Assembly (NCBI GenBank): GCA_964057225.1
Contig: OZ059897.1
Coordinates: 17,050,001-17,114,000, forward strand
DNA from: Auanema rhodensis
Lineage: Eukaryota > Nematoda > Chromadorea > Rhabditida > Rhabditidae
Direction of reading: 5' to 3'
Length of the DNA: 64,000 bases
The first letter of the stretch is position 1, and each line of letters starts with the position of its first letter. Shown here piece after piece: positions 42,820 through 54,494 of this stretch. Both the position numbers and the translations under genes were made by a program. Below the pieces are notes generated by a model. The model searched no databases. It had not been told where the DNA came from and was given only the letters and a program-made list of their open reading frames with translations.

Positions 42820-44601
42820 CTAGCAGAAAGCTGGAAGTCCAGTTACTGCTTTTCCCAAAATTAAGGCATGAATGTCATGTGTTCCTAAATAAATAATTTA
42901 CTCAACATATTCAATATTGAAAAATACCTTCATAGGTGTTCACAGTTTCTAAGTTTATCATGTGACGCATAATGTGGTATTCATCACTAATGCCTGGAAA
43001 AGAAAATCATTCAAACGTTCAATTAACTATAGAAACCATTTCCTCCAAGAATATCTCTAGCTTTTCTAGCGACTTCTAAAGATTTTCCACAGGAGTTTCT
43101 CTTTACGAGGGAGATTTGTTCGGGCAAAACCTTTCCTTCGTCCTAAATTACTTATTTTATAAAAAATCCAATGTTATTATTCAAGTTCTACCTTTAGCCT
43201 CGCAACACGAAGACATCCTTGGAGGCCAAGCGTGATTTCTGTTAGCATATCAGCAAATTTAAGCTGAATAAGTTGAGTTTGGGCAAGTGGGCGACCAAAT
43301 TGAATTCTGGAATTTAAAGTGATCGGTAAACAATACTTGATACTCAAAAACCTATCCAACGCATAAGCGCGAGACAAGTGAAAGCATTCCTCAGCTGCTC
43401 CCAGAGCTCCGAAGGCAATACCTAAGCGAGCATTGTTAAGGCATCCGAATGGCCCCGCAAGCCCCTGTGTCTGTAAAATAGAAAAGTAATGAAACATGGC
43501 ACGAAGTTTTCGATACTTTAGGAAGAAGATTGATTTCAGGCACAACAACATCATCCATAGAAATCTGCCCGGTAACTGATGCTCTCAATGAGAGTTTTCC
43601 TTTAATTGCTGGAGTAGTTAATCCTTCCATACCGCGTTCAAGAATGAAGCCCTGAAAATAAGTTTTGATGGTATTATGAATAATTTGCATACTTTGATCG
43701 CATTGTTGTGCTTTTCACTTCTTGCCCAAACAATCATTACATCAGCAACGGGACTGTTGGTAATCCATGTTTTGGAACCAGAAAGTCGGTAAGATTTAAT
43801 GTTTTCATCCCACCTTAGAGAAAATTTTAATCAATAAAAACGTGTAATTTTACTTGGCAACAGTTTCCATACCAGAGGGGTTAGATCCATGGTTGGGTTC
43901 AGTTAAACCAAAGCAACCAATCTTCTCACCACTGGCTAAAGAAGGAATGTATTTTTCTTTTTGCTCCTCTGATCCTATAATTTCATAATAATGATTTACT
44001 ATGCAATTCAAAAATAAACCATAATTGTAAATTGGGCCAATCACAAGACTTGTTTGAACACTCATTGTGGATCGGTAGCCAGAATCTATCCTCTCAACTT
44101 CTCTAGCAAGAAGCCCATATCCAACGCCAGACACACCAGCACAACCGTATCCCTGATATTTTAATAAAATTCAAATCATAAATAAATTCAAACTTGATAT
44201 GGAGCACCTAATAACCCCATTTTCCCCATTTCTGGAATAAGAGTCTTATCGAAAACTGAAAATGAAAAAAATAGGCATGTCGAGAACGTATGAATATACC
44301 TTCGCCTCGGTAAGCCTCTGTAATTCGAGGAAGAAGTTTATCTTTGCAGTATTCACGAGTACTTAACATCAGAGCTCGTTCATCCTATAATAATCCAATA
44401 CTTTCCAGATTTTTTTAAACCAGATAATACAACTATTGTACCTCAGTCAATTGCCCTGCGAAGTCAAAAGCATCTTGATAATTGAAAGTTCCGATATCTA
44501 AAGCAAGTTAATGAACTCTGCACATCAGTTTTAAATAAACTTCTAGCAGCAAAACTACATCCTGATGCGTGAGAAAGTAAGCGAAGTTTGTTGGCAAGCA
44601 T
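42820..44601 (-). CDS. GCDH: Glutaryl-CoA dehydrogenase
   Basis: This mitochondrial FAD enzyme converts glutaryl-CoA to crotonyl-CoA in lysine and tryptophan breakdown, passing electrons to ETF. The first residues ([20 protein letters not shown]) form a basic amphipathic targeting sequence. Then come [35 protein letters not shown] (about 44080), [34 protein letters not shown] (about 43880), [12 protein letters not shown]-type sequence, [20 protein letters not shown] (about 43410), [20 protein letters not shown] (about 43240) and [28 protein letters not shown] near 42870-42925 contains the catalytic Glu. The start at 44601 follows a ttttaagag acceptor-like sequence. It lies 317 bases downstream of the DNAJB stop on the same strand, but an operon is unproven. 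Confidence 0.95.
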
Positions 44602-44918
44602 TCTCTTAAAATACAGAACTATGATTTAAATGGAACATCGATAAAACGGCAGCCACATTTATTACATCAATAATCAAATCTCTTCACAGACAGTAAATAA
44701 TTGAAAGTATACTTTCTCATGAAAAAAACATTACGAGAATAGCAACAGGTTTAAACTTTAAATTTTTTCATTCTTCACAAAAGCAAGATAATTATGAGTA
44801 ACTTTCTTCTAATACCCGCATTTTAACAAATGTGTTATACCAATGTAAATAAGGAAAGTGGAAACTAAAAATGAAAATAGAGAAAAATAATAATATAATT
44901 AGAGATGACATCATGAAA
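44602..44918. other. Intergenic, GCDH upstream region
   Basis: About 317 AT-rich bases between the DNAJB stop and the GCDH start on the same strand. No element was recognised. Confidence 0.5.
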
Positions 44919-46161
44919 TTACAAATGTAAACTTCTAAGCGTTTGCTTTTGCGTATCAGTTAAACTCTTCGGGAACACAATATCAAATTCAACGATCAAG
45001 TCACCACGTACATTAGGCGATTTTGGGTTAGGCAACCCTTTTCCAGTAATCCTGAAAATAAAATTTCTTTTTTTTTTCATATGTTTTACACACCTTCTAC
45101 TAGCACCAGGGGTGATGACGTCGTTAATCGTTAATGGGTGTGATCCGCCACCTAATAAAGGAATGTCAGAAGTTGTTCCAGTAAGAGCATCGATCAATTT
45201 GATCTTTTGAACATATCTAATATCAGCTCCTTCTCTTTTGAACTTAGGATGAGATTTATCCTATAATCAAAAAATAAAATACATGTGATTGCACATATGA
45301 TACCTTAATAATAAATACAATATCGGCCGGAATCTTTCCAGGATGCTGATCGCCTTCCTTAGGAAATGTTATCTTAGTTCCACTTTTCCATCCTGGTTTA
45401 ATGTTAACAGTCAAAACCTTATCCTCCACCTTAGCAATACTATCAGGCCCAAGAATTTTTCTAATAAATCAATTATGACAATAACAAATAAAAATTTACC
45501 TCGTTATTTTCATTTTTTTGGTGCAACCAGTTAAAATATCTTCCATACTGACTTGAAGCTCATGCATGACAGTTGGATCTTGTCTTGGGGCAGCTCGTCG
45601 ATGTGCATGTCCAGGAAAACCGAAATCATCCATGCCGCCACCCATATTAAAAAACATTGGATTACCACCCATCCCAAAGAAGCCATCATCGCCACCAGTA
45701 GTGAACATTTGGCTGAACATTCGCATGGGATCTCCTTGGAACTAAAAGTAATTCTCATTTCCAATATAATTGTGAAATCTATTTACCTCATAGGTGAATC
45801 CAGGGCCTCCAGGGCCAGCTTCACCTGCACCATTCTTTAACCCTTCTTCTCCATATTTATCATAAATTTCTTTCTTCTTGGGATCAGACAACACATCGTA
45901 AGCTTCGGCTATTTCCTTTAAATAAAAGAAAATATGAGTCTTTTATAAAGGTCAAAAGGATACAAAGACTACAGTAACGGGTGAGATCAAATACTGCTAG
46001 ATGAATAAAAATTTACAACTTACTTTAAATTTATTTTCTGCTCCAGCTTCTTTATTTTTATCTGGATGGTATTTCAAAGCCATCTTACGATATGCTTTTT
46101 TAATTTCATCGTCACTGGCGTTTTTAGCAACACCTAATATATTATAGTAATTCTTTCCCAT
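44919..46161 (-). CDS. Hsp40 co-chaperone, DNAJB1/4/5 class (DNJ-13 type)
   Basis: Class B J-protein that delivers clients to Hsp70 and stimulates its ATPase in cytosol and nucleus. The J domain begins [20 protein letters not shown] and has KYHPDKN (HPD triad) and [21 protein letters not shown] Gly/Phe/Met-rich linker follows ([15 protein letters not shown], about 45630-45690). The C-terminal substrate domain starts at [20 protein letters not shown], with no zinc-finger repeats, which defines class B. Later come [18 protein letters not shown] (about 45260-45350), [12 protein letters not shown]-like [10 protein letters not shown] and the family ending [14 protein letters not shown]. Perfect heat-shock elements are expected for this gene, and one lies 308 bases upstream. 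Confidence 0.95.
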
Positions 46162-46659
46162 TGTAACAGCTTACAATATTGACAATACTGAAAGAAAAAG
46201 ATTCAGAATATTAGTTTTTTAGTAAATTAAAAATTACATGAAGACTAACAAAAAAAGCATTGTTTCAAATTTTATAAAAATATTTATGTATTAAAATTGA
46301 GGTATATAATGATATAGGTTTATAGTATCAGTTAATATAATAGAAGTTAATAATAAGGAACAGGGGTTAAGAGAAAATCTTGAAATCTGAAAATTAGAAA
46401 TCTAAACGAATAAATAACGAGCCGCGCCTTTCAGTTGAATGATGATTCCACCAGAGAATTTGCTAGCGCTTCTAGAATTTTCTGTTTACTCCATCTATGC
46501 AGGCTATGAAGTTCGATCGTCCTCTGCCCATAACAAATGTTATACGTGCACATCTCAAAATACTGGCATTGTGCCAGATTACTACAAAGCTTAATAGATG
46601 TTGTATTTCCAATCAAATTAAAAATAAGTTTTATTTTAAATTGTGAATTTTTTTTTTAT
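46162..46659. promoter_or_regulatory. Divergent promoter region DNAJB/OVCA2
   Basis: About 500 bases between two divergent starts. It carries the heat-shock element described separately and, near 46188 on the minus strand, an acceptor-like ctttttctttcag that could be the trans-splice or 5' UTR splice site of the DnaJ gene. Confidence 0.6.
46469..46483. promoter_or_regulatory. Perfect heat-shock element
   Basis: CTTCTAGAATTTTCT fits nTTCnnGAAnnTTCn with all three pentamers intact. HSF1 trimers bind such sites. It lies 308 bases upstream of the DnaJ start codon and 177 bases upstream of OVCA2, so either gene may respond, DnaJ being the known type of target. Confidence 0.8.
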
Positions 46660-47411
46660 ATGAGTGACAAAAAGGTGCGGATATTATGTCTTCATGGGTA
46701 TCGCCAGAATAATGTTTTGTTTCGTGAAAAAACAGGAAGCATACGTAAACTTATGAAAAAATATGCGGATTTTGAGTTTCTATCAGGTAATAATAAATGT
46801 TGCTAACTATTTTCTAACAAGTTTTGTGTGGGAATGTTGATAGTTATAGCCCCTTTAACTCCTAATATTACTGGTGAAAGCGATAGGGATGATGCTCGTG
46901 CTTGGTGGTTTTCAAGAGCTTCTAATGAATTTAGTTCTAAGGTTTGTTGTAACGAATCAAGCACTTGTTGACATCATCCTTTGTTTAGGATATCACCGAA
47001 TTGGCTACAGGCTTTCAAGATTCAGTTGATTGTGTAGTGAACTTTGTGAAAGAGAAAGGACCTTTTGATGGCATTCTTGGATTCAGCCAAGGCGCATCTA
47101 TGGCACATCTGCTCCTAGCTTTAGAAGAGCAGAAACATATCTGTCTAGGATTCAAATTTGCTATGTTCTTTGCTGGATTTTTAAGTCTATCGTCTATTCA
47201 CGAAGTGCTGCTGTCGTCCGAGTTTCTTATTCCTGCCCTACATGTTTATGGAGAAAGTGATGATATTGTAAAGATGGAAAGAAGCATGGAATTACAGTCC
47301 AAATTCAAAAACAGTGTGTCAGTAACTCACGACGGAGGACATTGTGTTCCTTCCATGTCAAAAAGTAAAGAAACTTTACGAGATTTCTTAGAGAAACAAC
47401 TCAAACTTTAA
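46660..47411 (+). CDS. OVCA2: OVCA2-type serine hydrolase (FSH1 family)
   Basis: Alpha/beta hydrolase of the FSH1/OVCA2 family; human OVCA2 is an esterase preferring long-chain esters. Seen: [17 protein letters not shown] with [10 protein letters not shown] at the N terminus; [12 protein letters not shown] (about 46890); [19 protein letters not shown] (about 47060-47110), with the nucleophile Ser in [15 protein letters not shown] (catalytic Asp region, about 47240); and [11 protein letters not shown] (catalytic His, about 47330). The length of about 230 residues is normal. The start at 46660 has no upstream acceptor. It is followed after 258 bases by the FRS2-like gene on the same strand. Confidence 0.93.
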
Positions 47412-47669
47412 GTTCTAATGCACTTTTGTCTAGCTGATATATTGTTGTTATTTGTTTTTTTGTATAAAGTGAAGTATTAGTACGATTTATACTTATCCAA
47501 ACTGTTTTATCTGTGTTTTAACTAATATCAAAATGTTTCTGGGGATTTGAAGACAATCTTTTCATTTTAGATTATTATTGTTTATTTTTCTAGGGGAATC
47601 GTTTCGAATTTCGTTTTGCTCCTCTGTCCAATGATTTGTAACTATTTTTCTTTTCTAGATGATTAAGAT

Positions 47670-49443
47670 ATGGGCAACAATATAAGCGAAGAAGCGCGTA
47701 GTGAGCATAAGAGTTACTCTCGGTCAACAAATTCAGACCAGTTGGGACATAAATTCAGAGTTTATATTCATAGAAGAAATAAGATTTATCATGGTTTTCT
47801 TGCCTCTGATTTTTGAAAATGGGTTTCTGTTTTCAGCTTTTTTACGGATAACTCCTGATGATATAATACTTGAAAAATCCAAATCAGACGTTATATCGTG
47901 GCCTCTTCAACTTATACGTAGATATGGATATACTTCTGCTGGTAAGAGAATGCAATTTATTACTATTTTTTTAAATTTGTTAGGAGTTTTTTTCTTTGAA
48001 AGTGGTAGAAGATGTCTGACAGGCGAAGGTTTGCATTGTTTCCAAACCCAAAGTGCTGATGTCATATTCCAGGTACTTATAAATTATATAAACTATTTAA
48101 ATCATGTTTTTTTCTAGCTTGTTCAAAAATATATAAAAGATAATGCGAATTTAAAGAAAAATGAAATTTTAAAAAGAAACGAAAGATCTCGTAGCAGTGG
48201 ACCCTCTGTTCATTCCACAACTATGCCTTCTCCATGTCGTATTAATACTATACAAAGGTTTGGTAGTGAAGGTAAAGTGATAGTTCTGTTCAATAATTCT
48301 GAAGTTATGAAATCTATAGGATGCGGAATTTGTACCGACTTTCTTTCCGAATCTAACAGCTATAATTCTTATCCAAAAAGTTCCCAAACTGGTTATAGAC
48401 TGAGAAAAGTCTTCATGCCGCCTCCTCCTAGAGCCAGGTTTTAATGTCATAATAATTCCATGAAACCAATATAAGTTTTAGAAGTGTGGGTGACGATCAG
48501 TTTGAACCACAGTGTCTTCAGTCAGAACGTTTCCATTCTCAACAAATTTCGAAACCTACTGATTCGACTATTGTAGGCAATATTATGTATAAGTGCCTCA
48601 ATATTTCTTGATTTACTATACTACTTTTAGATCGGAGTCTCACAACCCTTCGATAAATGATACCGCATCTGCGGAAGCTTCGTTGTCTAGTCGAGCAAAT
48701 TCTGTTAGTAGTAGATTCTCTGTGAATTCTACGCTTATGTCACCTTTTCCCTATGTTAACATGGCTGTTCATGATTCAGGTTGTATTGGATTAAATAAAA
48801 TATGGTAATTGACAGTTTAGGATCTGTGAAGTCTTCAAGTAGCACTTGGAAACATGCCACACCACCTTCTACTCCGACAGCTACCGTTTTTCCTATTAAA
48901 TGGTCTTGTTTTAAAATTTAATCAAGTATTTACTGATATTTTCAGGGATGGTGGTGCTGGATCCACGAATATATTATGTTTTGCTCAGCCCACAACATCA
49001 AAAAGTGATAGTACCAGCGATTATAACGGGAACCCAGTTGGAGCTATTAGATATGTTAATATATCTGAGGTGTTATTTCTAAGAAACAAAGCTCAACAAA
49101 TAAGTTAAGGTTGGTTCACGGGTCCTGTTAGAAAAGGATTATCCAATTGGTCCTCGTTTGAATTATGCAGATGTCAGTGCTAGTGAAGAAAGAGTGCCTA
49201 GTCGGTTAGTTCCAATTTGTTTCTAGGACTTATCATTTTCGTTCAGAAGTTCATCGATTGGGAAAAAAGCTGATATAGAGACTTTACGATTAAACTATGC
49301 CCAAATTGACGCAGAAAAAACTAGAGCATTGCAGGTTAGTACTATAAGATATGATATGATTTAAAAAGTTATAATAGGCTGCTGCTCATACTGAACAGCG
49401 TTGCGGAAGTGCTGTTAAGCGTCGTAATGCTACTAGTTCATAA
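47670..49443 (+). CDS. FRS2: FRS2-like PTB-domain docking protein
   Basis: FRS2 proteins are myristoylated adaptors that bind FGF and Trk receptors through an IRS-type PTB domain and recruit Grb2 and Shp2 to activate Ras-ERK; C. elegans ROG-1 is the related protein. The N terminus MGNNISEEA has the Gly2 and Ser6 pattern of N-myristoylation. The PTB region has [15 protein letters not shown], then after an intron (gttttcttgcc...ttttcag at about 47791) [21 protein letters not shown] and [19 protein letters not shown], the latter matching FRS2 closely. A Ser-rich disordered tail holds candidate phosphotyrosines in RYVNISEV (about 49050), LNYADV and LNYAQID. An acceptor (ttttctag) lies just before the start at 47670, 258 bases after OVCA2, so the pair could be an operon. 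Confidence 0.9.
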
Positions 49444-49634
49444 TATTTTTTTCATTGTTTTTTATATCAATTTGTTTTCTGACATCCCTGAAGCTTCCCC
49501 TTGTTATTTGTATTTTAAGACCAATGTTGCATTAATATATCAGAAGTCTCCAAGTGCCATTTTGGTTTTTGCCCATTTATCTAGTCAAACATAAATAAAA
49601 ACTTTACTCCTGAGATTTTTTATAAATAAATAAT

Positions 49635-51651
49635 TTAGTTAGCTGGTAATCTACACATGGCGCACTCGTTCAAAGGTGCTGTGTTGACATAAGTACAATG
49701 TTTACAAGACCAACTACTTCCAAGATCGGGTTCATCAAAACCTTAATTCATGTATAATCATCACTTGAATAAGTTAAGACCACATACCAGCACTGTGTTC
49801 ATTATTGATAGCAAGCAACTGTTGCCAATTAGTTGAGTCTCTCGCCCAGTCCATCGCAGATCCCCGATTCTGGGTCACAATAGCATTACAAAGAACCTGG
49901 ACAAACATTTTATATTTAAAATGAAGTATTTACCACACCTGTAGTTCGTCATCGGCAAATTTTACAATATCATTGGTCATTAAGTAAAACAGAAAATGGA
50001 AATTAGAAGCTTGTTCTAAGAATTGATTGGATGAAAACTCGGAACAATAAGACACGAAATTAGAATGCTAAAACAAATGTTTTTCAAATATAAAACTCTT
50101 TGAAACAAACTCTATCTTCATTTCTATTCTCTATATTAAACTGAACATGCTTGGAAACGTGGAAAGTAAACTGTGGTTCTTTAGGCATACCAACAGGTAC
50201 ATCAACCTAAAAAGAAAAATATTCTAAAAACTGAAAAATGAAAACCAAAAGATATTCAACAGGTAGAGGACGGCCATCTTTACGAACTTCAGCTCCATAC
50301 TCATTTTTTTCCTTAAAACTTTCTTTGTTGCATTCCTGATGTATTAGTTTTACCGTATATTGTACATCGGTAATATATTGTTTATCGTCCAAAGGCTTCT
50401 CTCGTATATACGCTAACTCAGGATGATTAGTCGGGCAAAGAACTTGAGCTTCGACAAGAGAAGCACATTGATTAGACACCTAAATACATGTAAGAAGCAA
50501 TGAACATTATGTACGAATTACCTGATATCCATGGAAATTTACCGTTTCATTTTCATCGCCACTTGCGACAACTGTTACAAATCTATTAAAATAAAGATGA
50601 TTACTTTATCTTAAAAAAAAATCTTACTTTGACCCGTAAATGCGATCCATACTAAATTCTGTGATATTAGGATGCTTCGATTGAAGATAACCAGCAGTAA
50701 TACATTCTTCCGCGGAAAGTAAAAAAGCATCTTTATTTCTGGTACAATGTACAGTTCCTTTTGATGAATCTGCTGACCATAAGTCCGTAAAAATCCAGCC
50801 AACTTTTTGAATCCCCAGCCAATTACACAATCTCTCTAGATCCTAACAAAAGTTTGATATTACAATTCCAAAAAAAGATAAATGTACTTTTTCAAACTTA
50901 TCTTCGGAAAACGACACAGAGCTTGTTTTTGAGACCTGTGGGGGTTCGTAGATTGCAGTTACAGTGGCTTTAATACCGAGTGGAACTTCAGTGAAGGGAT
51001 TGTATCTGAAGAATTTGAAAATAAATACTGAAAGATTATTACAACACCCACTTTCCTAATAAGTATCCAACTCGTTGATTACCAGATTTTCTCCAATAAT
51101 TTAAAAATTCGTTTACAAGGCTATCATTTTCAAAAGAAATATTATCAACGTGACGAAAACGCTTAAAATATTGAAATGATAAATTTCAAAAAACATTATA
51201 AAAACCTGACGATTTAAAGTTACAACTGGAGGTTTGCAGCGAGTACAAATACCTGCAGGGAACGGTTTGTGCGCATTACATTTTAAATCAATGGTACATC
51301 TTAAATACTCGATTATAAAAAAACAAAAAATGTAACGAACCTCAAATTCTCCAAAGGTTTTTTTAATTGGGAGCCTTTCCCACTTCCTTCAGTTAGTTTT
51401 CGGACATGCGAATGAAAAGAGAGATGTTTGATATCTTTCGATTTTAAATATTCTTCGTCATAGGGCTAAGAATAAAAGAATAAATTATTACACGGTTTTC
51501 TTACATCGATAGGCAGACAATGAGTACATTTTTGCCTTGCATTATGTCTGCACATGTTTGGATCTCGTCCTCGCTGAATTTTCCCGTCTTGTGTTGCAAG
51601 AAAAATATCGACTTCATCCAGTTTATCTGCATTAATTGCTTCCACTACCAT
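49635..51651 (-). CDS. NPLOC4: NPL4, cofactor of p97/VCP-UFD1, lacking UBX-like domain
   Basis: NPL4 with UFD1 recruits ubiquitinated proteins to the p97 unfoldase. Here the protein begins at 51651 with [19 protein letters not shown], then [19 protein letters not shown] and the paired zinc-finger region with [10 protein letters not shown] and [16 protein letters not shown]. The MPN-like domain contains [47 protein letters not shown] and [24 protein letters not shown] follows, and the C terminus is an NZF finger ([21 protein letters not shown]). The family normally starts with a roughly 80-residue UBX-like domain that binds p97; it is not visible upstream. An acceptor-like tataatcag precedes the ATG by three bases, so either an unseen 5' exon exists or the leader is trans-spliced here. 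Confidence 0.92.
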
Positions 51652-52018
51652 AGTCTGATTATAAATTTGTTAGTTTTTATAGTATTTGATATTGTAAATA
51701 TAAATTAAAGGAAAAATGTAAAAAGTATTCATTACATTGACAAGTTAATATAGTTAAGTTAATATAACTGAAAATTGTCATCCAATTCATTCTTTTAAAT
51801 AAACTTGCGTATAGTATTTTTATTTGCACGAAAACATCGGGTTATAGTAAATATTTAAACAGAATTAATAACTCCTATACTCACAATTCATATTTTTTTC
51901 TTTGAAACACCAAAGGGAAAATATTAATAAATTCTGTTTTTAAAAAATTTGGTAAACTTTCTAACTATATGAGAATTTCTTGTACGCAGAGAGTGGTGAT
52001 GGTATTCATTCATAGAAA
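51652..52018. other. Divergent intergenic region NPL4/NUDT9
   Basis: These 367 AT-rich bases lie between two divergent starts. I searched the minus strand here for the missing NPL4 UBX-like domain and found no open frame resembling it. Confidence 0.6.
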
Positions 52019-53000
52019 ATGCAGATGTACAGGTCTTTCATGATAAACTTAATTCGTTCTTTAATTCACCTCAAACGCGGTTTAGAAGTTCCATATTTGA
52101 ACTCTGCAGTTCACAGAAATGTTGTGCCGGATGATAAAGTGTCGTGGGAAAATGATTGGCCGAATTATAGTCCTCCCGATTATACAGACTCCAGTATCAA
52201 GGGAAAACCTTGGGCAGATTTGGAAATATTTGAGAATAATTTCAAATGGAATCAGCAAGATGGTAAAATTGAAAGAACATCTTATACAAGGTAAATATAT
52301 GCAACATAAAGCTTCATTTCCTTAATTTTTAGAAAATATAATTTCGATGATGAAGGTAGGCCTTTAAATCCTCTAGGTCGAACTGGAATTCGAGGAAGGG
52401 GTCTTTTGGGCCGATGGGGTCCCAATCATGCTGCTGATCCTATTGTTACTCGTTATTTCAACGGCGTTCTTCAGTTCGTTGCTATAAAGAGGCATGACAC
52501 AGGTGCTGAAAATGTTTAGGCAACAATAATTCCAAAAAATCTTAGGAGAATGGGCTATACCCGGAGGTATGGTAGATGCTGGTGAAAAAATCAGTGAAAC
52601 TCTAAAGAGAGAATTTCATGAAGAGGCGTTGGAGGGAATTGATCCAACAGTGCTTAAGACGTTTTGGGATAATGGAGAAGAAATTTATAGGTATATGTCG
52701 TATAGCATTCTAAAATGAGCTTGAACCACAGAGGATATGTGGATGATCCTCGAAATACAGATAATGCTTGGATGGAAACGTTGGTAATGAATTTTCACGA
52801 TGCTGACAACGTTCTACAACATATAGAATTAAAGGCAAATTGCGTTTGATTTCTTAGTTATACCTAGAATTCAGGCAGGTGATGATGCCTCCAGCGTGAA
52901 ATGGATGAGCTTAACTGATGATACGCATTTATATGCATCACATAAATATTTTATAAGTTTACTTAAAGAAAAGCGAACTAAATTAGAAAATCAGTGTTAA
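52019..53000 (+). CDS. NUDT9: ADP-ribose pyrophosphatase, NUDT9
   Basis: Mitochondrial Nudix hydrolase that splits ADP-ribose to AMP and ribose 5-phosphate. The basic hydrophobic N terminus ([20 protein letters not shown]) suits mitochondrial import. The N-terminal fold has [20 protein letters not shown] and [11 protein letters not shown], and the catalytic part reads [19 protein letters not shown]. The Nudix box [10 protein letters not shown]...REFHEEAL fits the consensus with its Glu pair intact. [16 protein letters not shown] and [12 protein letters not shown] follow, as in human NUDT9. Compared with human, the loop between RYF and LQFVAI and the loop after the Nudix box are shorter. Poly(A) signal AATAAA near 53049. 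Confidence 0.95.
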
Positions 53001-53454
53001 GAATACTTCACAAATAGTTTGTCATGTTGTGTAATTTCGATTTCCTTGCAAATAAAAAAGGGTTTGTACTGTTGAAGGTTTATTACATCAAGGCAAATCG
53101 AGAAAAGAGTTGACTATTGAGAATATACATGTATAAGTTTTTCAAATTGAACATAAAGCGTACACTTTGTACAATTATTATTATCTGTTTCTTGAAATTG
53201 TTAAAATGAGGAATATGAAAGTGGATGATCCACGTATACGAACAAAAGTTAAACGGTAATGAAGACATATGAGAAAAAATGAGATCGAAAAATCAGAACT
53301 TGATTGTAATAAGACAAGAGAGCAAGATCAAATCGCATGAAAATAACATACAAAAGTATACAGACTGGTAGAAACCATTCTGCTTAATAGTGTCAACAAC
53401 TTTTATGTATAACATCAAAACAAGGCAGTAAATAAAAATAACTAAATTTAAAAC
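53001..53454. other. Convergent 3' intergenic region NUDT9/MYND gene
   Basis: About 450 AT-rich bases between two convergent stops. A NUDT9 poly(A) signal lies near 53049. Short incidental ORFs only. Confidence 0.6.
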
Positions 53455-54208
53455 TCAACGAGCTCCTCCCTTTTTTCGTTTACAATATTTTTTGTGTTGG
53501 GGCCAATGCTGTTGCTGGCATTCGACACCACAATAAGCAGTATTCCAACAGCATGGATATATTGCCTCAAAAAGAAGTATATAAAAAAGAAATAGAAAAA
53601 GTAATCACCTCCTTCTCACATTGATAACACCATTGTTGGCGTTTTACATTCATCATTTCTTTACGATGGCGCTCATCTAATTGAGCCAATTCGTATTTCA
53701 ATGAATCTCTATATTTTTTATCTAACTCTTCTCTGAAAACAATTAATGAACACGGAAATAATTGCTAACTGTACTTTGTGCTCTCTAACTCTTCTTTAAA
53801 TTGTTGTACTAATTCTCCTCGCGTCTTTTCTTCTTCAGCTAGAAACTCTTCGTGTAACTAAATATCATATGTATGCGAGGTATGTACTAACTAAATTTAC
53901 CTTTTCTGTAACTTCAATTAATAATTTCTGACGTGATCTATGATATTCACCAAGCATATGCCGTTGAATTTCCAAAACGGCTCGCTTGACATCTTCGGTA
54001 CTCCCCATCAAGCTAGGGTGTGCCCAGTTTTCAACCTTAAATTACAATATTTCTATGATAGAATCTTCAAGATTTTTTATACCTGTTGTCCATGATCATT
54101 CGCCAATTCTTGCTGATCTTGAACCATGTGTCGAGCATTTACAACAGGACCACCGATAATTTGGTGGTGATCATCAAGAATTTCATGCTTTGGTCCGCGG
54201 CCATCCAT
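53455..54208 (-). CDS. BRA-type MYND zinc-finger protein (ZMYND11-like C terminus)
   Basis: The protein begins [20 protein letters not shown], continues with a long charged, probably coiled-coil middle ([20 protein letters not shown], then [15 protein letters not shown]), and ends in a MYND finger: [20 protein letters not shown], then [13 protein letters not shown] and a basic tail RKKGGAR. The CCWNT-YC pattern is the ZMYND11 (BS69)/ZMYND8 signature; in C. elegans the BRA-1 and BRA-2 proteins have it and modulate TGF-beta signalling. PHD, bromo and PWWP domains of the vertebrate proteins are absent, as in the BRA proteins. The MYND finger binds PxLxP-type peptides. Start at 54208. It diverges from the SR-protein gene 286 bases away. 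Confidence 0.88.
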
Positions 54209-54494
54209 TACTTAAATCATATAAACCAAAACTTAGACTCTGTATAAGTTTTAAAACCAAGGATATTTTCACAACGCTCTAGCTGAAATTAAATTAAAAC
54301 ATTGCTCAAGCGCTCACGCTAGTAACGCGAGCGATTTCTGTTTAGGACCAATTTATGCCCTCAGCACTCTAAATACGCGTCATGGTATTATAATTTTAAT
54401 GGCTATTATTTTTTTCTAATTATATCTTTTTTTTTATTATTATGATGCTTTTATACTTAAATTAAACATAAATTTAATATTAATTCAGACAATT

